Assembly: GCF_017876295.1 (NCBI RefSeq)
Contig: NZ_JAGINT010000001.1
Coordinates: 558,001-622,000 of the forward strand
Length of the DNA: 64,000 bases
Direction of reading: 5' to 3'
DNA from: Kribbella aluminosa
Lineage (GTDB): Bacteria; Actinomycetota; Actinomycetes; Propionibacteriales; Kribbellaceae
Each line of letters starts with the position of its first letter. The stretch's first letter is position 1. The translations under genes were made by a program, and so were the position numbers. The notes beneath the pieces are model-generated. The model saw only the letters and a program-made list of their open reading frames with translations, was not told the DNA's origin and ran no database searches. Shown one piece after another: positions 1 through 8,753 of this stretch.

Positions 1-1
1 C

Positions 2-313
2 GGCAAGACTCCCGGCACCGATCTGCGTGAGGGCGTACCCACGCTCCCGGTGCTGATCTTCCGCGCCCAGGCCGATCCGGAGAACCCGACCGACGCGCGG
101 CTGCTCGAACTGCTGGACTCGGACCTGTCCGACGACGCCCGCCTCGCGGAGACGCTGGACCTGCTCCGCGCGCACCCGTCGTTCCGCCAGGCCGAGGACG
201 ACGTACGCCGCCGCGCCGCCGACGCCCGCAAACTTCTCAGCACCCTCCCCGAAGGCCCCGCCCGAGCCACCCTCGACGCCCTCTGCGACCTGGTAGTCAC
301 CCGCTCCGTATAG
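2..313 (+). CDS. Polyprenyl diphosphate synthase, C-terminal end (partial)
   Basis: The 5' part lies outside the window; the reading frame is open from base 2 to the stop at 311-313. The first visible residues, GKTPGTDLREGVPTLPVL, are the region after the second aspartate-rich motif in trans-polyprenyl diphosphate synthases, where lysine, aspartate and the REG-T-P pattern are conserved. The rest is the helical C-terminus with a DLVVTRSV end. The family condenses isopentenyl diphosphate onto allylic diphosphates to make the C35-C50 side chain of menaquinone. Chain length cannot be judged from this fragment. A role in quinone supply would fit the respiratory genes further along, but that is inference. 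Confidence 0.85.
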   Translation, partial: GKTPGTDLREGVPTLPVLIFRAQADPENPTDARLLELLDSDLSDDARLAETLDLLRAHPSFRQAEDDVRRRAADARKLLSTLPEGPARATLDALCDLVVTRSV

Positions 314-369
314 GTCCTGTCCGGTGATCCAGCCAGGACCTGGTCCTGGCCCTGTGCGGTGCGGGGACT

Positions 370-1578
370 GTGTGCGATGCTGTGCCGACTATGGGTAAGG
401 CTGTGGATCAGGCTGTGCTGACTGTGGAGTCGTTGGCGCAGCGTGTGCTCGGGCGGTTGCCGGCGTTGACGGATCAGTTGGTGGCGACGATCTACGCGCA
501 GAATCCGGCGTACCTGGAGCTGGACTCGGTGCCGCGGCAGGATCTGTGGCGGTCGTGTCATGACAACGTCGCACGGGTCGTGCAGATGATTGCCGGTGCC
601 GACGACCGGTTCGACGCGGCGCAGGCGACCGGGCGGCGGCGGGCGGAGCAGCGGATGCCGCTGGACGACGTACTGAAGTCGTTCCGGCTCGGTGGGCGGT
701 TGGTGTGGGAGGCGCTGATCGACGAGGCCCGGGCGCAGGGGACCGCCGAGTCCGAGGTGCTGCTGGACGTGGCCGGGAAGGTCTGGGAGGTCGTCGACCG
801 GACGTCCTCGCAGGTGGCCACCGCGTACCACGCCGCCGAACGGTACCTGGTCCGCGCCGACGAGCAACGCCGCTCCACGCTCTGGGAAGGCCTGTTGCAG
901 GGGCGGGCGAACCGCGCGTTCGTGCAGGACGCGGCCAGCGTTCTCGACGTACCGGTGAACGGCCCGTACGTCGTGGTGGCGATCGACAACCTCGTCGACG
1001 ACGACTGTACGACGACGTCGTTCGCGCGCAGGCTCGCCGGTGTCCGGGTGCCGTCCGCGTGGCAGGTCCGCCCGCAGACCGTCGTCGGATTGCTTGCCCT
1101 AGGCACCGAGCCCGCAGATGCGGTACTGCGGCTGCTGCGGCGGCTCGTAGATGCGCCTGCAGGACTGTCCGGCGTGGTCGCAGGTCTGGCGGAGGTGGAT
1201 GTCGCGTACCGGCAGGCGATGCTGGCCCGCCGTACCCTGATGCCCGGTCAGATCGACGTTGCGGCGTTGCCCGAACGCCTCCCCGAGGCGCTGCTGCTCA
1301 GCGCACCGGAGCTGGCCGACCAACTGGTCCGGGCCTGGCTGATGCCGTTGGCATCCACCTCGGCCCCGGAACGCGAGCTGTTACTGGATACTTTGGACAA
1401 GTGGGTCCTGTCCGCCGGTTCGGTTCGCCGTACGGCGGAGCTCGCGCACTGTCACCGCAACACGGTCATCAACCGCCTGCACAGGGTCGAGCAGATCACC
1501 GGCCGTGACATCACCGAGGACGGCTTCCAGTTGGAGCTTGGCCTTGCTCTCAAGGCTTTTCGGCTCTTTCCTGCGTGA
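370..1578 (+). CDS. PucR-family transcriptional regulator
   Basis: The last ~60 residues (TLDKWVLSAGSVRRTAELAHCHRNTVINRLHRVEQITGRD) form the PucR C-terminal helix-turn-helix, with the typical LxxCHxNTVxxRLxRxExxTG pattern. The N-terminal 150 residues resemble the RsbR-like helical sensor domain found in actinobacterial PucR proteins, and the middle part is the GGDEF-like region. I use the GTG at 370; an ATG at 391 is equally possible because neither has a strong ribosome binding site. It precedes a molybdenum hydroxylase operon in the same direction with a 125-bp gap. PucR proteins often control purine or other N-heterocycle catabolism, so local control of the next three genes is likely but not shown. 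Confidence 0.85.
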   Translation: MCDAVPTMGKAVDQAVLTVESLAQRVLGRLPALTDQLVATIYAQNPAYLELDSVPRQDLWRSCHDNVARVVQMIAGADDRFDAAQATGRRRAEQRMPLDDVLKSFRLGGRLVWEALIDEARAQGTAESEVLLDVAGKVWEVVDRTSSQVATAYHAAERYLVRADEQRRSTLWEGLLQGRANRAFVQDAASVLDVPVNGPYVVVAIDNLVDDDCTTTSFARRLAGVRVPSAWQVRPQTVVGLLALGTEPADAVLRLLRRLVDAPAGLSGVVAGLAEVDVAYRQAMLARRTLMPGQIDVAALPERLPEALLLSAPELADQLVRAWLMPLASTSAPERELLLDTLDKWVLSAGSVRRTAELAHCHRNTVINRLHRVEQITGRDITEDGFQLELGLALKAFRLFPA

Positions 1579-1703
1579 CCGAACGGCCGGCTGTGCGTTG
1601 TGCACAGTGAAGGCGCCGAAAACCTGGGCATTGCGGCCATCCCGCAGCCTCGCGGCCGGTGCCAGACTGCGTTCCCAGCATTGCTCGAGCACGGAGGTCG
1701 CTG

Positions 1704-4046
1704 ATGACCGAACACCGCCGATCGTTGGACGCACCAAGCGAGGAGGCGGGCGGACCCGGTCTGCTGGGGCGCCGGCGCGTCCTCGGGTACCTGATCGCCG
1801 CGCCGACGCTCGCGGTCGGCGTGAGCTGGCTGATCAACGATTCCGACCCGCGTCCGGCCGACGCCGCCGTACCGTCGCTGCCGCAGCCGGAGGACATCTT
1901 CGACCTCGGCGACCTGCAGAACCTGGCGGCCGCGCCGACGTCCGGCCTGATCACGGTCGAGCTCCGCACCGACGGTACGGCGCACTTCGCGGTCCCGCGG
2001 GCCGAGGTCGGGCAGGGCATCACGACCGCGTTCGCGATGATCGTCGCCGAGGAGCTGGACCTGCCGATCGAGAAGGTCGAGATCGGTCTCGCGGACGCTC
2101 GTCCCGAGCTGCTGATGAACCAGTTGACCGGCGGCTCGAACTCGATGCGCAGCATGTACGTCCCGGTCCGTACCGCGGCGGCGATCGCCCGGCAGCGGCT
2201 GGTCGAGGCCGCCGCGCTGCAGTGGGGCGTCGCAGCCGACAAGGTGACGGCGGCTGCCGGGGTGCTGAGCGGTCCGAGCGGTCTGACGGCGACGTACGGC
2301 TCGCTGGCCAAGGCGGCGGCTGTCCCCAAGACCCAGAAGGTGACCGCGCTGCTGAAGTCGAAGGCGGACTTCAAGGTGCTGGGCAAGCCGCACAACCGGG
2401 TCGATGCGCACGACATCGTCACCGGGCGCAAGCAGTTCGCGATGGACCTGCACGTACCGGGCGCGAAGCCGACGATGGTGGCCCGGCCGCCGACGATCAA
2501 CGGCACGCTGCGCAGCGTCAACAACCTCACGGCGTTGCGGGCGCTGCCGGGGGTCACCGATGTCGTTGGTATCGCCCACGGTGTGGCGATCCGTGCGGAC
2601 ACCTTCGGGCAGTGCATCGACGCGATCCAGAAGGTGGACGCGACCTGGGGACCGGGCACCGTCGACGACGAGTCCGACGCGACCGTGCTGAAGAAGCTCC
2701 GGGCCGCGCAGCTGCCGATGGCCGTGCCGCCGCTGCTGGCGAAGACGATCGACGCCGAGTTCGTGTTCGCCTTCGCCAGCAACAGCCCGCTGGAGCCGGA
2801 CTGCGCGATCGCCGACGTCCGCCCGGACAGCGCCGAGATCTGGTCCAGCCTGAAGGTGCCGATCGTGGCCCAGGAGGACATCGCCAAGCAGCTCGGGATG
2901 CCGATCGACGCGGTCAAGGTGCACGTCGTCCAGGGCGGCGGCTCGTTCGGCCGGCACCTGTTCCACGACGTCGCGGCCGAGGCGGCGGAGATCTCGCAGA
3001 AGATGGGCAAACCGGTCAAGCTGTCCTGGTCGCGGACCGACAACTTCCGGCAGGGCCGCACGCACCCGATGTGTACGTCGCGGGTCCGGGTGAACTACCT
3101 GGCCGGCAACGTGCTCAGCTACGAGCAGCGGCATACCAGCGTGCAGACGGACTTCGGCCACGGGCTCGGCGAGATGCTCACGGCCTTTGCCGCCGACCTC
3201 CCGATCGCCGGCAACCTGTCGTTCGCGGAGTCGATCTTCGAGCTCAGCCAGTCCTCGCCGTACAACTTCGGCGTCACGACGCAGTTGCTCAACGAGGTCC
3301 CGCTGAAGTTCAACACCGGCAGCATGCGGAACATCTACTCGCCGAACGTGGTCTGCGCCGAGGAGCTGGTCGTCGACCAGCTGGCCGCGAAGCTGGGCCA
3401 GGACCCGGTCCGGTTCCGCCGCAACTTCCTCAAGGACCAGCGGCTGCTCGCCGTACTGAACAAGGCAGCCGAGGTCGGCAACTGGGGCAAGGCGATGCCG
3501 AAGGGTACGGCGCAGGGCGTCGGCGTGCACTCGGAGTACCGGGCCGCGGTCGCGACGCTGGTCGAGATCGACTGCCGGCCGGAGACGGTGAACCGGCCGG
3601 TGTCCGGCGAGGGGGTGACCGGGCCGCGGGTGACCAAGGCGGTGATCGTCGTCGACCCCGGGTTCTGCATCAACCCGAAGGGCCTGGAGGCGCAGATGTT
3701 CGGCGGCCTGCAGGACGCGATCGCGCTGGCGCTGACGTCCAGCCTGCACATCAAGGACGGCATCCCGCTCGAGGGCAGCTGGGACAACTACTTCTACACC
3801 CGGGAGTGGAACTCGCCGCTGGACGTGCAGGTGGTGATCATGCCGAACACCAGCGACAGCCCGAGCGGTGCCGGCGAGCTGTCGGTTGCTCCTGCCTTCG
3901 CCGCGATCGCCTGTGCCTATGCGCGGGCGACCGGCACGCTGCCGACGTACTTCCCGATCAACCACGGCAAGCTCGGGTTCGAGCCGCTGCCGCTGCAGCC
4001 GTCCACTCCGCAGTCGCCGACCGACGGCCTCGACCACACGTTCTGA
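1704..4046 (+). CDS. Molybdopterin-binding aldehyde/isoquinoline oxidoreductase large subunit, Tat-exported
   Basis: A 780-residue protein of the xanthine dehydrogenase superfamily, IorB-like branch. The start at ATG 1704 follows a clear GGAGGT at 1693-1698. The N-terminus carries a twin-arginine signal (GRRRVLGYLIAAPTLAVGVS), so export by Tat is expected. Molybdopterin-contact motifs seen in order are AEVGQGITTAFA, GGGSFGRHLFHDVAAEA, the VDPGFCINPKGLEAQMFGG block and, near the C-terminus, PSGAGE, whose glutamate is the expected catalytic base. Family members hydroxylate N-heterocycles or oxidise aldehydes with water as oxygen source. It pairs with the 2Fe-2S protein 6 bp downstream. No FAD subunit is present, as expected for this two-subunit type, which passes electrons to a cytochrome-like acceptor. 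The substrate is unknown. Confidence 0.9.
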   Translation: MTEHRRSLDAPSEEAGGPGLLGRRRVLGYLIAAPTLAVGVSWLINDSDPRPADAAVPSLPQPEDIFDLGDLQNLAAAPTSGLITVELRTDGTAHFAVPRAEVGQGITTAFAMIVAEELDLPIEKVEIGLADARPELLMNQLTGGSNSMRSMYVPVRTAAAIARQRLVEAAALQWGVAADKVTAAAGVLSGPSGLTATYGSLAKAAAVPKTQKVTALLKSKADFKVLGKPHNRVDAHDIVTGRKQFAMDLHVPGAKPTMVARPPTINGTLRSVNNLTALRALPGVTDVVGIAHGVAIRADTFGQCIDAIQKVDATWGPGTVDDESDATVLKKLRAAQLPMAVPPLLAKTIDAEFVFAFASNSPLEPDCAIADVRPDSAEIWSSLKVPIVAQEDIAKQLGMPIDAVKVHVVQGGGSFGRHLFHDVAAEAAEISQKMGKPVKLSWSRTDNFRQGRTHPMCTSRVRVNYLAGNVLSYEQRHTSVQTDFGHGLGEMLTAFAADLPIAGNLSFAESIFELSQSSPYNFGVTTQLLNEVPLKFNTGSMRNIYSPNVVCAEELVVDQLAAKLGQDPVRFRRNFLKDQRLLAVLNKAAEVGNWGKAMPKGTAQGVGVHSEYRAAVATLVEIDCRPETVNRPVSGEGVTGPRVTKAVIVVDPGFCINPKGLEAQMFGGLQDAIALALTSSLHIKDGIPLEGSWDNYFYTREWNSPLDVQVVIMPNTSDSPSGAGELSVAPAFAAIACAYARATGTLPTYFPINHGKLGFEPLPLQPSTPQSPTDGLDHTF

Positions 4047-4052
4047 GGGATC

Positions 4053-4535
4053 ATGCCTACGCATACTTTCAAGCTCAACGGCAAGCAGATCAGCGTCGAG
4101 GCCGAGGACAACGTCCGGCTGCTGTGGGTGCTGCGCGACCTGCTCGGCGTCACCGGACCGAAGTACGGCTGTGCGCTGGAGGTGTGCAAGGCGTGTACGT
4201 CGCACATCAACGGCAAGGCGTTCAATCCGTGCTCGGTGCAGGTGAAGGACATCGAGCCGACCGACGAGGTGACCACGATCGAGGGGCTGCCGGCGACGGT
4301 CGGCAAGGACCTGCACCCGATGCAGGAGGCCTGGCTGGAGTACGACGTGGCGCAGTGTGGGTACTGCCAGCCCGGGCAGATCATGGCGGCGGTCGCGAAG
4401 GTCAGGCAGGCGGAGGCGGCCGGCCGGACGGTGACCGACGCGGACCTCGACGAGCTGCGCAACATCTGCCGCTGTGGGACGTACACGCGGATCCGCGAAG
4501 CGGTGAAGGCCGGCGCGGAGCACATGGGTGCGTGA
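4053..4535 (+). CDS. (2Fe-2S)-binding small subunit of molybdenum hydroxylase
   Basis: A 160-residue protein with the two-cluster arrangement of xanthine dehydrogenase-family small subunits. The plant-ferredoxin-type cluster ligands are in YGCALEVCKACTSH plus the cysteine of NPCSV. The all-helical domain supplies CGYCQPGQIM and NICRCGTYTRI. It has no signal peptide of its own, so it would be carried out folded with the Tat-bearing large subunit. ATG 4053 follows the large subunit stop by 6 bp with GAGGGA in front. Electron transfer from the molybdenum site is the family role. Confidence 0.93.
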   Translation: MPTHTFKLNGKQISVEAEDNVRLLWVLRDLLGVTGPKYGCALEVCKACTSHINGKAFNPCSVQVKDIEPTDEVTTIEGLPATVGKDLHPMQEAWLEYDVAQCGYCQPGQIMAAVAKVRQAEAAGRTVTDADLDELRNICRCGTYTRIREAVKAGAEHMGA

Positions 4536-5760
4536 CGTCCTCGCGGCCGTTCGCGGTTGGTACGCCGATGGTGAGCGGTTCGCTCTGGCGACGGTGATCG
4601 ACACCTTCCGGTCGGCGCCTCGGCAACCCGGGGCGACGATGGCGGTGTCCGCGGACGGGGTGGTCGTGGGCAGTGTGTCCGGCGGGTGCGTCGAGGGCGA
4701 CGTCTACGCGGTGGCGCAGGAGGTCATCCGGACGGGCGTTCCGGTGGTACGCCGGTACGGGATCTCCGACGACGACGTGTTTGCCATCGGGCTGACGTGC
4801 GGCGGCGTACTCGACGTACTGGTGGAGCCGGTGGATCGCGCGACGTTCGCCGAGTTCGGCGCTGTCGCTGAGGCGATCGAGGCGGGCCGGCCGGTGGCGG
4901 TCGCGACCGTGGTCACGGCCGGCGAGCACCTCGGCCGCCGCCTCGTCATCCGGCCTTCACCCAGCGACCCATCACCCAGCGCCGCTTCACCCAGCGCCGC
5001 TTCACCCAGCGCCGCTTCACCCAGCGCCGCTTCACCCAGCGCCGCTTCGCTCGGCGGGGCTGGGTTTGGCGGGGCTGGAGTTGTCGGCAGTCTGGGGGAT
5101 CCGGGGTTGGACGGTGCGGTGGTGGAGGATGCGCGGGGGATGCTCGGCGGTGGTTCAGCCGCGATGCGTGAGTACGGCGTGCACGGGGAATGCGGGCGGG
5201 CCGAGGTCGCGGTGTTCGTGCAGGCGGTGACGCCGCCGCCGCGGATGTTCGTGTTCGGGGCGATCGACTTCGCGGCGGCCGTCGCGCGGGTCGGGAAGTT
5301 CCTCGGGTACCACGTGACCGTGTGCGACGCCCGCGGCGTGTTCGCGACCCGGGCGCGGTTCCCGGAGGCGGACGAGGTGGTCGTCGACTGGCCGCACCGG
5401 TTCCTCGCGGGGGTGCTGGACTCGGTCGACAGCCGTACGGCGTTGTGCGTGCTGACGCATGACCCGAAGTTCGACGTACCGCTGCTGGAGCTGGCGTTGC
5501 GGACGGACGCGGGGTACATCGGGGCGATGGGATCGCGCCGTACCCACGAGGACCGGTTGGTCCGGTTGCGGGCCGCGGGCGTGACCGAGGCCGAGCTGGC
5601 GCGGATGTCGTCGCCGACCGGGCTGGATCTCGGTGCCCGGACGCCCGAGGAGACCGCGATCTCGATCGCCGCGGAGATCATCGCGAGCCGCAGCGCCGCG
5701 AGCGCCCGTCCGCTGTCGACGACGACCGGCCGGATCCACGCCAGCATCCTGTGCGGCTAG
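4528..5760 (+). CDS. XdhC/CoxI-family molybdenum cofactor maturation protein with repeat linker
   Basis: The N-terminal domain has the XdhC/CoxI pattern (FRSAPRQPGATMAVSADG, GSVSGGCVEGDVY), and the C-terminal Rossmann domain has MFVFGAIDFAAAVARVG and the GYIGAMGSRRTHEDRL signature. These proteins bind molybdenum cofactor and deliver its sulfurated form to hydroxylases, matching the two genes upstream. The GTG start at 4528 overlaps the small-subunit stop by 8 nt. Between the two domains lies an expanded linker made of five identical SPSAA units, then a Gly-rich stretch. The end overlaps the convergent phospholipase D-like gene by 4 nt. Confidence 0.88.
   Translation: MRDVLAAVRGWYADGERFALATVIDTFRSAPRQPGATMAVSADGVVVGSVSGGCVEGDVYAVAQEVIRTGVPVVRRYGISDDDVFAIGLTCGGVLDVLVEPVDRATFAEFGAVAEAIEAGRPVAVATVVTAGEHLGRRLVIRPSPSDPSPSAASPSAASPSAASPSAASPSAASLGGAGFGGAGVVGSLGDPGLDGAVVEDARGMLGGGSAAMREYGVHGECGRAEVAVFVQAVTPPPRMFVFGAIDFAAAVARVGKFLGYHVTVCDARGVFATRARFPEADEVVVDWPHRFLAGVLDSVDSRTALCVLTHDPKFDVPLLELALRTDAGYIGAMGSRRTHEDRLVRLRAAGVTEAELARMSSPTGLDLGARTPEETAISIAAEIIASRSAASARPLSTTTGRIHASILCG
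4972..5046. repeat. Five perfect 15-bp tandem repeats inside the XdhC-type gene
   Basis: The unit TCACCCAGCGCCGCT is repeated five times without change, preceded by one degenerate copy at about 4957-4971. The period is a multiple of three, so it adds SPSAA pentapeptides to the linker between the two domains. Such an array can gain or lose copies by slippage without breaking the frame. Confidence 0.95.
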
Positions 5761-7272
5761 AAGGTGTTGTGGCGGCGGGCTGCGTGCGGGCGGCCGTCAG
5801 GGTCGTAGACGTGGTGGGAGAGCCAGCCGGCCCAGAGGGACTGGAAGCGGTTGAGGGGCTGCGGGCGGTGCGGGCGGATGCGTCCGGCAGGCCGTGGCCC
5901 TCGGCAACCATCGGCGTACCACTGGTCGAGCGCCGCGGCCGTCGTTCGCCACTGGTCGAAGCCGGTCGCCGGGTCCAGGTCGAGCTCGGCCGTACCGAGG
6001 TGTTCGGACCAGAGTTGTGACCGAAGTGACCGGGCGAGCTCGGCGGAGTCGATCGCGCAGGTGAGTTCGCTGTCGCTGGTCCACGACCTACGGTTGAGGT
6101 TGCCCGATCCGCAGGCCGTCCAGCGGTCGTCGACGATGCAGACCTTCGCGTGCAGGTAGATCGGTACGCCGTCGTCGTTCTCGAGGTCGTAGACGGCAAC
6201 CCGGTCGGATTCCAGCCGCCGCAAGGCCTCCAGTTGCGCATACCGGGCCGGTGGCCCGCTCAGCCGGCCGTCCTGGTCGGGGTATCGCGGCACCACCGCG
6301 ATGATCCGCACCGACGGCGAGCGTTCCAGCGCTTCCCGGAGACCTTCGGCCACCGGATCCGACCAGAGGTACTGGTCCTCCACATAGATCAAGGACGTCG
6401 CCCGGCCGAACGCCTTCAGGTAGGCCCGAGCCACGCTGTGCTCACCACGCGGCGCGAACGGGAACCCGGGATGCTTGTGGGCGTAGGTCCGTAGCACCTG
6501 AACGGCGTGCGGCCCGGCCGGTGGCGGATCGGGAAAGGCCTTCGGCAGGTCTCCGGGGTGCCGCGGCATCCGGGCGAGTCGCTGCACGATCATCCGGTAC
6601 GGCGTGCGGCGGTCCAGCGGATGCGGGTCGTCCCACCGCTCGACGAAGCAGCGCAACAGGTCGCCGACCACGGGCCCGCGGACCTCGAGCGTCGCGTCGT
6701 GCCACGGCGGCCGGGATCCGTACCGCGGGTCCATCGGCGCGGTCTGCGGATCGCCGCGGTGCTGTTCGTCGTCGCGTCGCCCGTGGCACAGGTCGATGCC
6801 GCCGACGAAGGCGACGTCGCCTTCCGGTGCGCCACGGTGCCGGACAACGAACAGTTTCTGGTGGTGCGAGGCCAGTCGGCGTACCCGCTGGTCCAGCAGG
6901 ACCTGACCGCCGGCCTCGTTCAGTTCGGTGCCGAAGTGCTGGTTCTCCTGCGAGTTGAAGCTGAGGTGGTCGGAGTGCGAGCGCCACAGCAGCCCGCGGA
7001 CCTGGACGCCCGATCGCGCGAGGTCGCAGAGGAGGTCGCCGATCGACGGGCCCTCGTCGTACAGGACCTCGTCCGGATCACCGCGCCAGTCGGTGAAGTA
7101 CACGTGGTCACCCGGCCGCAGGGCGCTCAGTTCGTCGTACAACCGCTGGAAGTACGTCGCACCGTGCACGAGCGGCCGAACCAGGTTGCCCTCGGTCCAG
7201 GCGCCGTCGGAGTCGAGGCCGGTCGCCGGGTTACCGCGCTCGGGCCGCCGTCAGGAACCACTCGTGCGTCAC
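5757..7272 (-). CDS. Phospholipase D-family protein, broken near its 5' end by one extra base
   Basis: Two HKD motifs are present: SHHQKLFVV and YLHAKVCIVDD followed by CGSGNLNRRS, with the usual FTDWRGDPDE block before them. The uninterrupted frame starts only at GTG 7169 (VHGATYF). Directly upstream, family sequence continues in the same frame (ERGNPATGLDSDGAW, then TEGNLVRP) but without any start codon. It then continues in the next frame as VTHEWFLTAA from GTG 7272 (or ATG 7305). Removing one G from the GGG at 7242-7244 joins both into WFLTAAERGNPATG. The product would be a cytosolic phosphodiesterase or phosphatidyltransferase of unknown substrate. The start overlaps the end of the cytochrome b gene. 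Confidence 0.85.
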
Positions 7273-8677
7273 CGACTCCCAGTGCCCCGAACGACCCCAC
7301 CTCATGACTCGCGCGGTGGATCTCGACGTACCCGCCGTCCGGGCGCCGGACGATCCGGCCGGTCTCGATGCCGTGTTGCGCGATGTCGGCGTCGCTCTGC
7401 TGCAGTCCGAGGCAGATGCGGCGGGTGAGGAACAGCGCCGCGGGCGGGCCGACGACCAGCAGCACCTGGAACGCATGCAGGAGCGTGTTCATCGAGAGGT
7501 GGAACTGGACGGCGATCGTGTCCGCGCCCGCGGCTGCCCAGAGCACGCTGTAGAACGTCATCCCGGCGACGCCGATGCCGGTCCGGATCGGGTTGTCGCG
7601 CGGCCGCTCGAGCAGGTGATGGTCCTTCTTGTCACCGGTCAGCCGCTCCTCGATGAACGGCCAGCCGGCGACGAGCGCGAGGAACAGCGTGCAGACCGCG
7701 ACCGGCAGCAGCACTGCCAGGCTGATCGTCTTCCCCCACCAGACGACCTCCCAGCCCGGCGCGAGTCGCAGCGAGCCGTCCAGGAACGCGAGGTACCAGG
7801 CCGGACCTACTCCGGCCGAGACCGCTGCGGGGTCGGCCGGGCCGTACAGCCAGACCGGGTTGATCGTCGCGGTCGCGCCCATCACGATCGCGACACTGGC
7901 CACGAACGCGAAGAGGCCCACGCCCTTCACCGCCGCGACCTTCGCCGTCTTCGTCTGTCCGTTGGCGAACCGCGCAGTCTCGTGCTTCAGCGCGAGGACC
8001 GCGCCGGCGGCGAAGAGCAGCAGCAGTACGACGGGCAGCACGATGACGTGCAGCGGGTAGAACCGCGAGATCACATCACCGGGGAACTCGCCGCCGAACA
8101 GCACGTACGACAAGGCGGATCCGACGAACGGCGTCGCCTGCAGCACACCATCCAGTACTGCGAGACTCGTACCGGACGCGACGTCGTCCGGAAGCGACGT
8201 ACCGGTGAGAGACGCGCCTAGCGTGATGACCAGCAGGCCGAAGACGACGAGCCAGTTCAACCGCCGCGGGCGCCGGAAGCCGGAGCTGAAGAACAGGCGC
8301 AACAGGTGCAGCGTGATCGCCGCGACCATGAGCAGCGTGGACCAGTGGTGGACCTGCCGCACCAGCAGGCCACCGCGGACGTCGAACGTCAGCCGCAGCG
8401 TCGAGTCCAGCGCTCGCGACATCGGCAGGCCGCGCAGCGGGGCGTACGTTCCGTCGTACACGACCTGGCTCACGGACGGCTCGTAGTACACCGTCAGCAC
8501 GACGCCGCTGACGACGAGCATGACGAAGCTGTAGAAGGCGATCTGGCCGAACAGCAACGACCAGTGGTCCGGAAACACCCGCGCTCGAAGATTGCCCCAA
8601 GGACGTTGCATACCCGTACGACACCGCAGCCCCGACGTTTGTGACGCGTCGTGGTGCAGCTCACCCTGGACGCCCAT
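7127..8677 (-). CDS. QcrB-like cytochrome b, atypical (missing heme ligand and altered Qo motif)
   Basis: A polytopic protein matching the bc1 cytochrome b of actinobacteria: RQVHHWSTLLMVAAITLHLLR supplies two helix-B histidines (H110, H124), RFYPLHVIVLP supplies helix-D H210, and GPAWYLAFLDGSLRLAPGWE is the Qo-loop region. The second helix-D histidine is absent: the residues 14 and 15 after H210 are Ala and Gly. The Qo motif reads PAWY instead of PEWY/PDWY. No qcrA or qcrC is adjacent. The start may be ATG 8677 or ATG 8611. The last ~35 residues look random; correcting the extra base at 7242-7244 would end the protein at a TAA at 7231, shortening it and repairing the next gene at once. Confidence 0.8.
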   Translation of the reverse strand: MGVQGELHHDASQTSGLRCRTGMQRPWGNLRARVFPDHWSLLFGQIAFYSFVMLVVSGVVLTVYYEPSVSQVVYDGTYAPLRGLPMSRALDSTLRLTFDVRGGLLVRQVHHWSTLLMVAAITLHLLRLFFSSGFRRPRRLNWLVVFGLLVITLGASLTGTSLPDDVASGTSLAVLDGVLQATPFVGSALSYVLFGGEFPGDVISRFYPLHVIVLPVVLLLLFAAGAVLALKHETARFANGQTKTAKVAAVKGVGLFAFVASVAIVMGATATINPVWLYGPADPAAVSAGVGPAWYLAFLDGSLRLAPGWEVVWWGKTISLAVLLPVAVCTLFLALVAGWPFIEERLTGDKKDHHLLERPRDNPIRTGIGVAGMTFYSVLWAAAGADTIAVQFHLSMNTLLHAFQVLLVVGPPAALFLTRRICLGLQQSDADIAQHGIETGRIVRRPDGGYVEIHRASHEVGSFGALGVGDARVVPDGGPSAVTRRPASTPTAPGPRATWFGRSCTVRRTSSGCTTN

Positions 8678-8753
8678 GCACGCATAAGTGCCAGTCTCGG
8701 CCTGCGGAAGGCCGGATCTCGTGGGTTATGTATGCCTGCAGAACCACCGCACT

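Noticed and set aside
1452..4604. A ~1050-residue open frame on the minus strand opposite the molybdenum hydroxylase genes
   Set aside because: It is the mirror of high-GC coding sequence, Arg-rich without any recognisable motif, and the plus-strand genes are unambiguous.
4972..5046. Regular repeats considered as a CRISPR array
   Set aside because: No spacers; perfect tandem units in coding phase.
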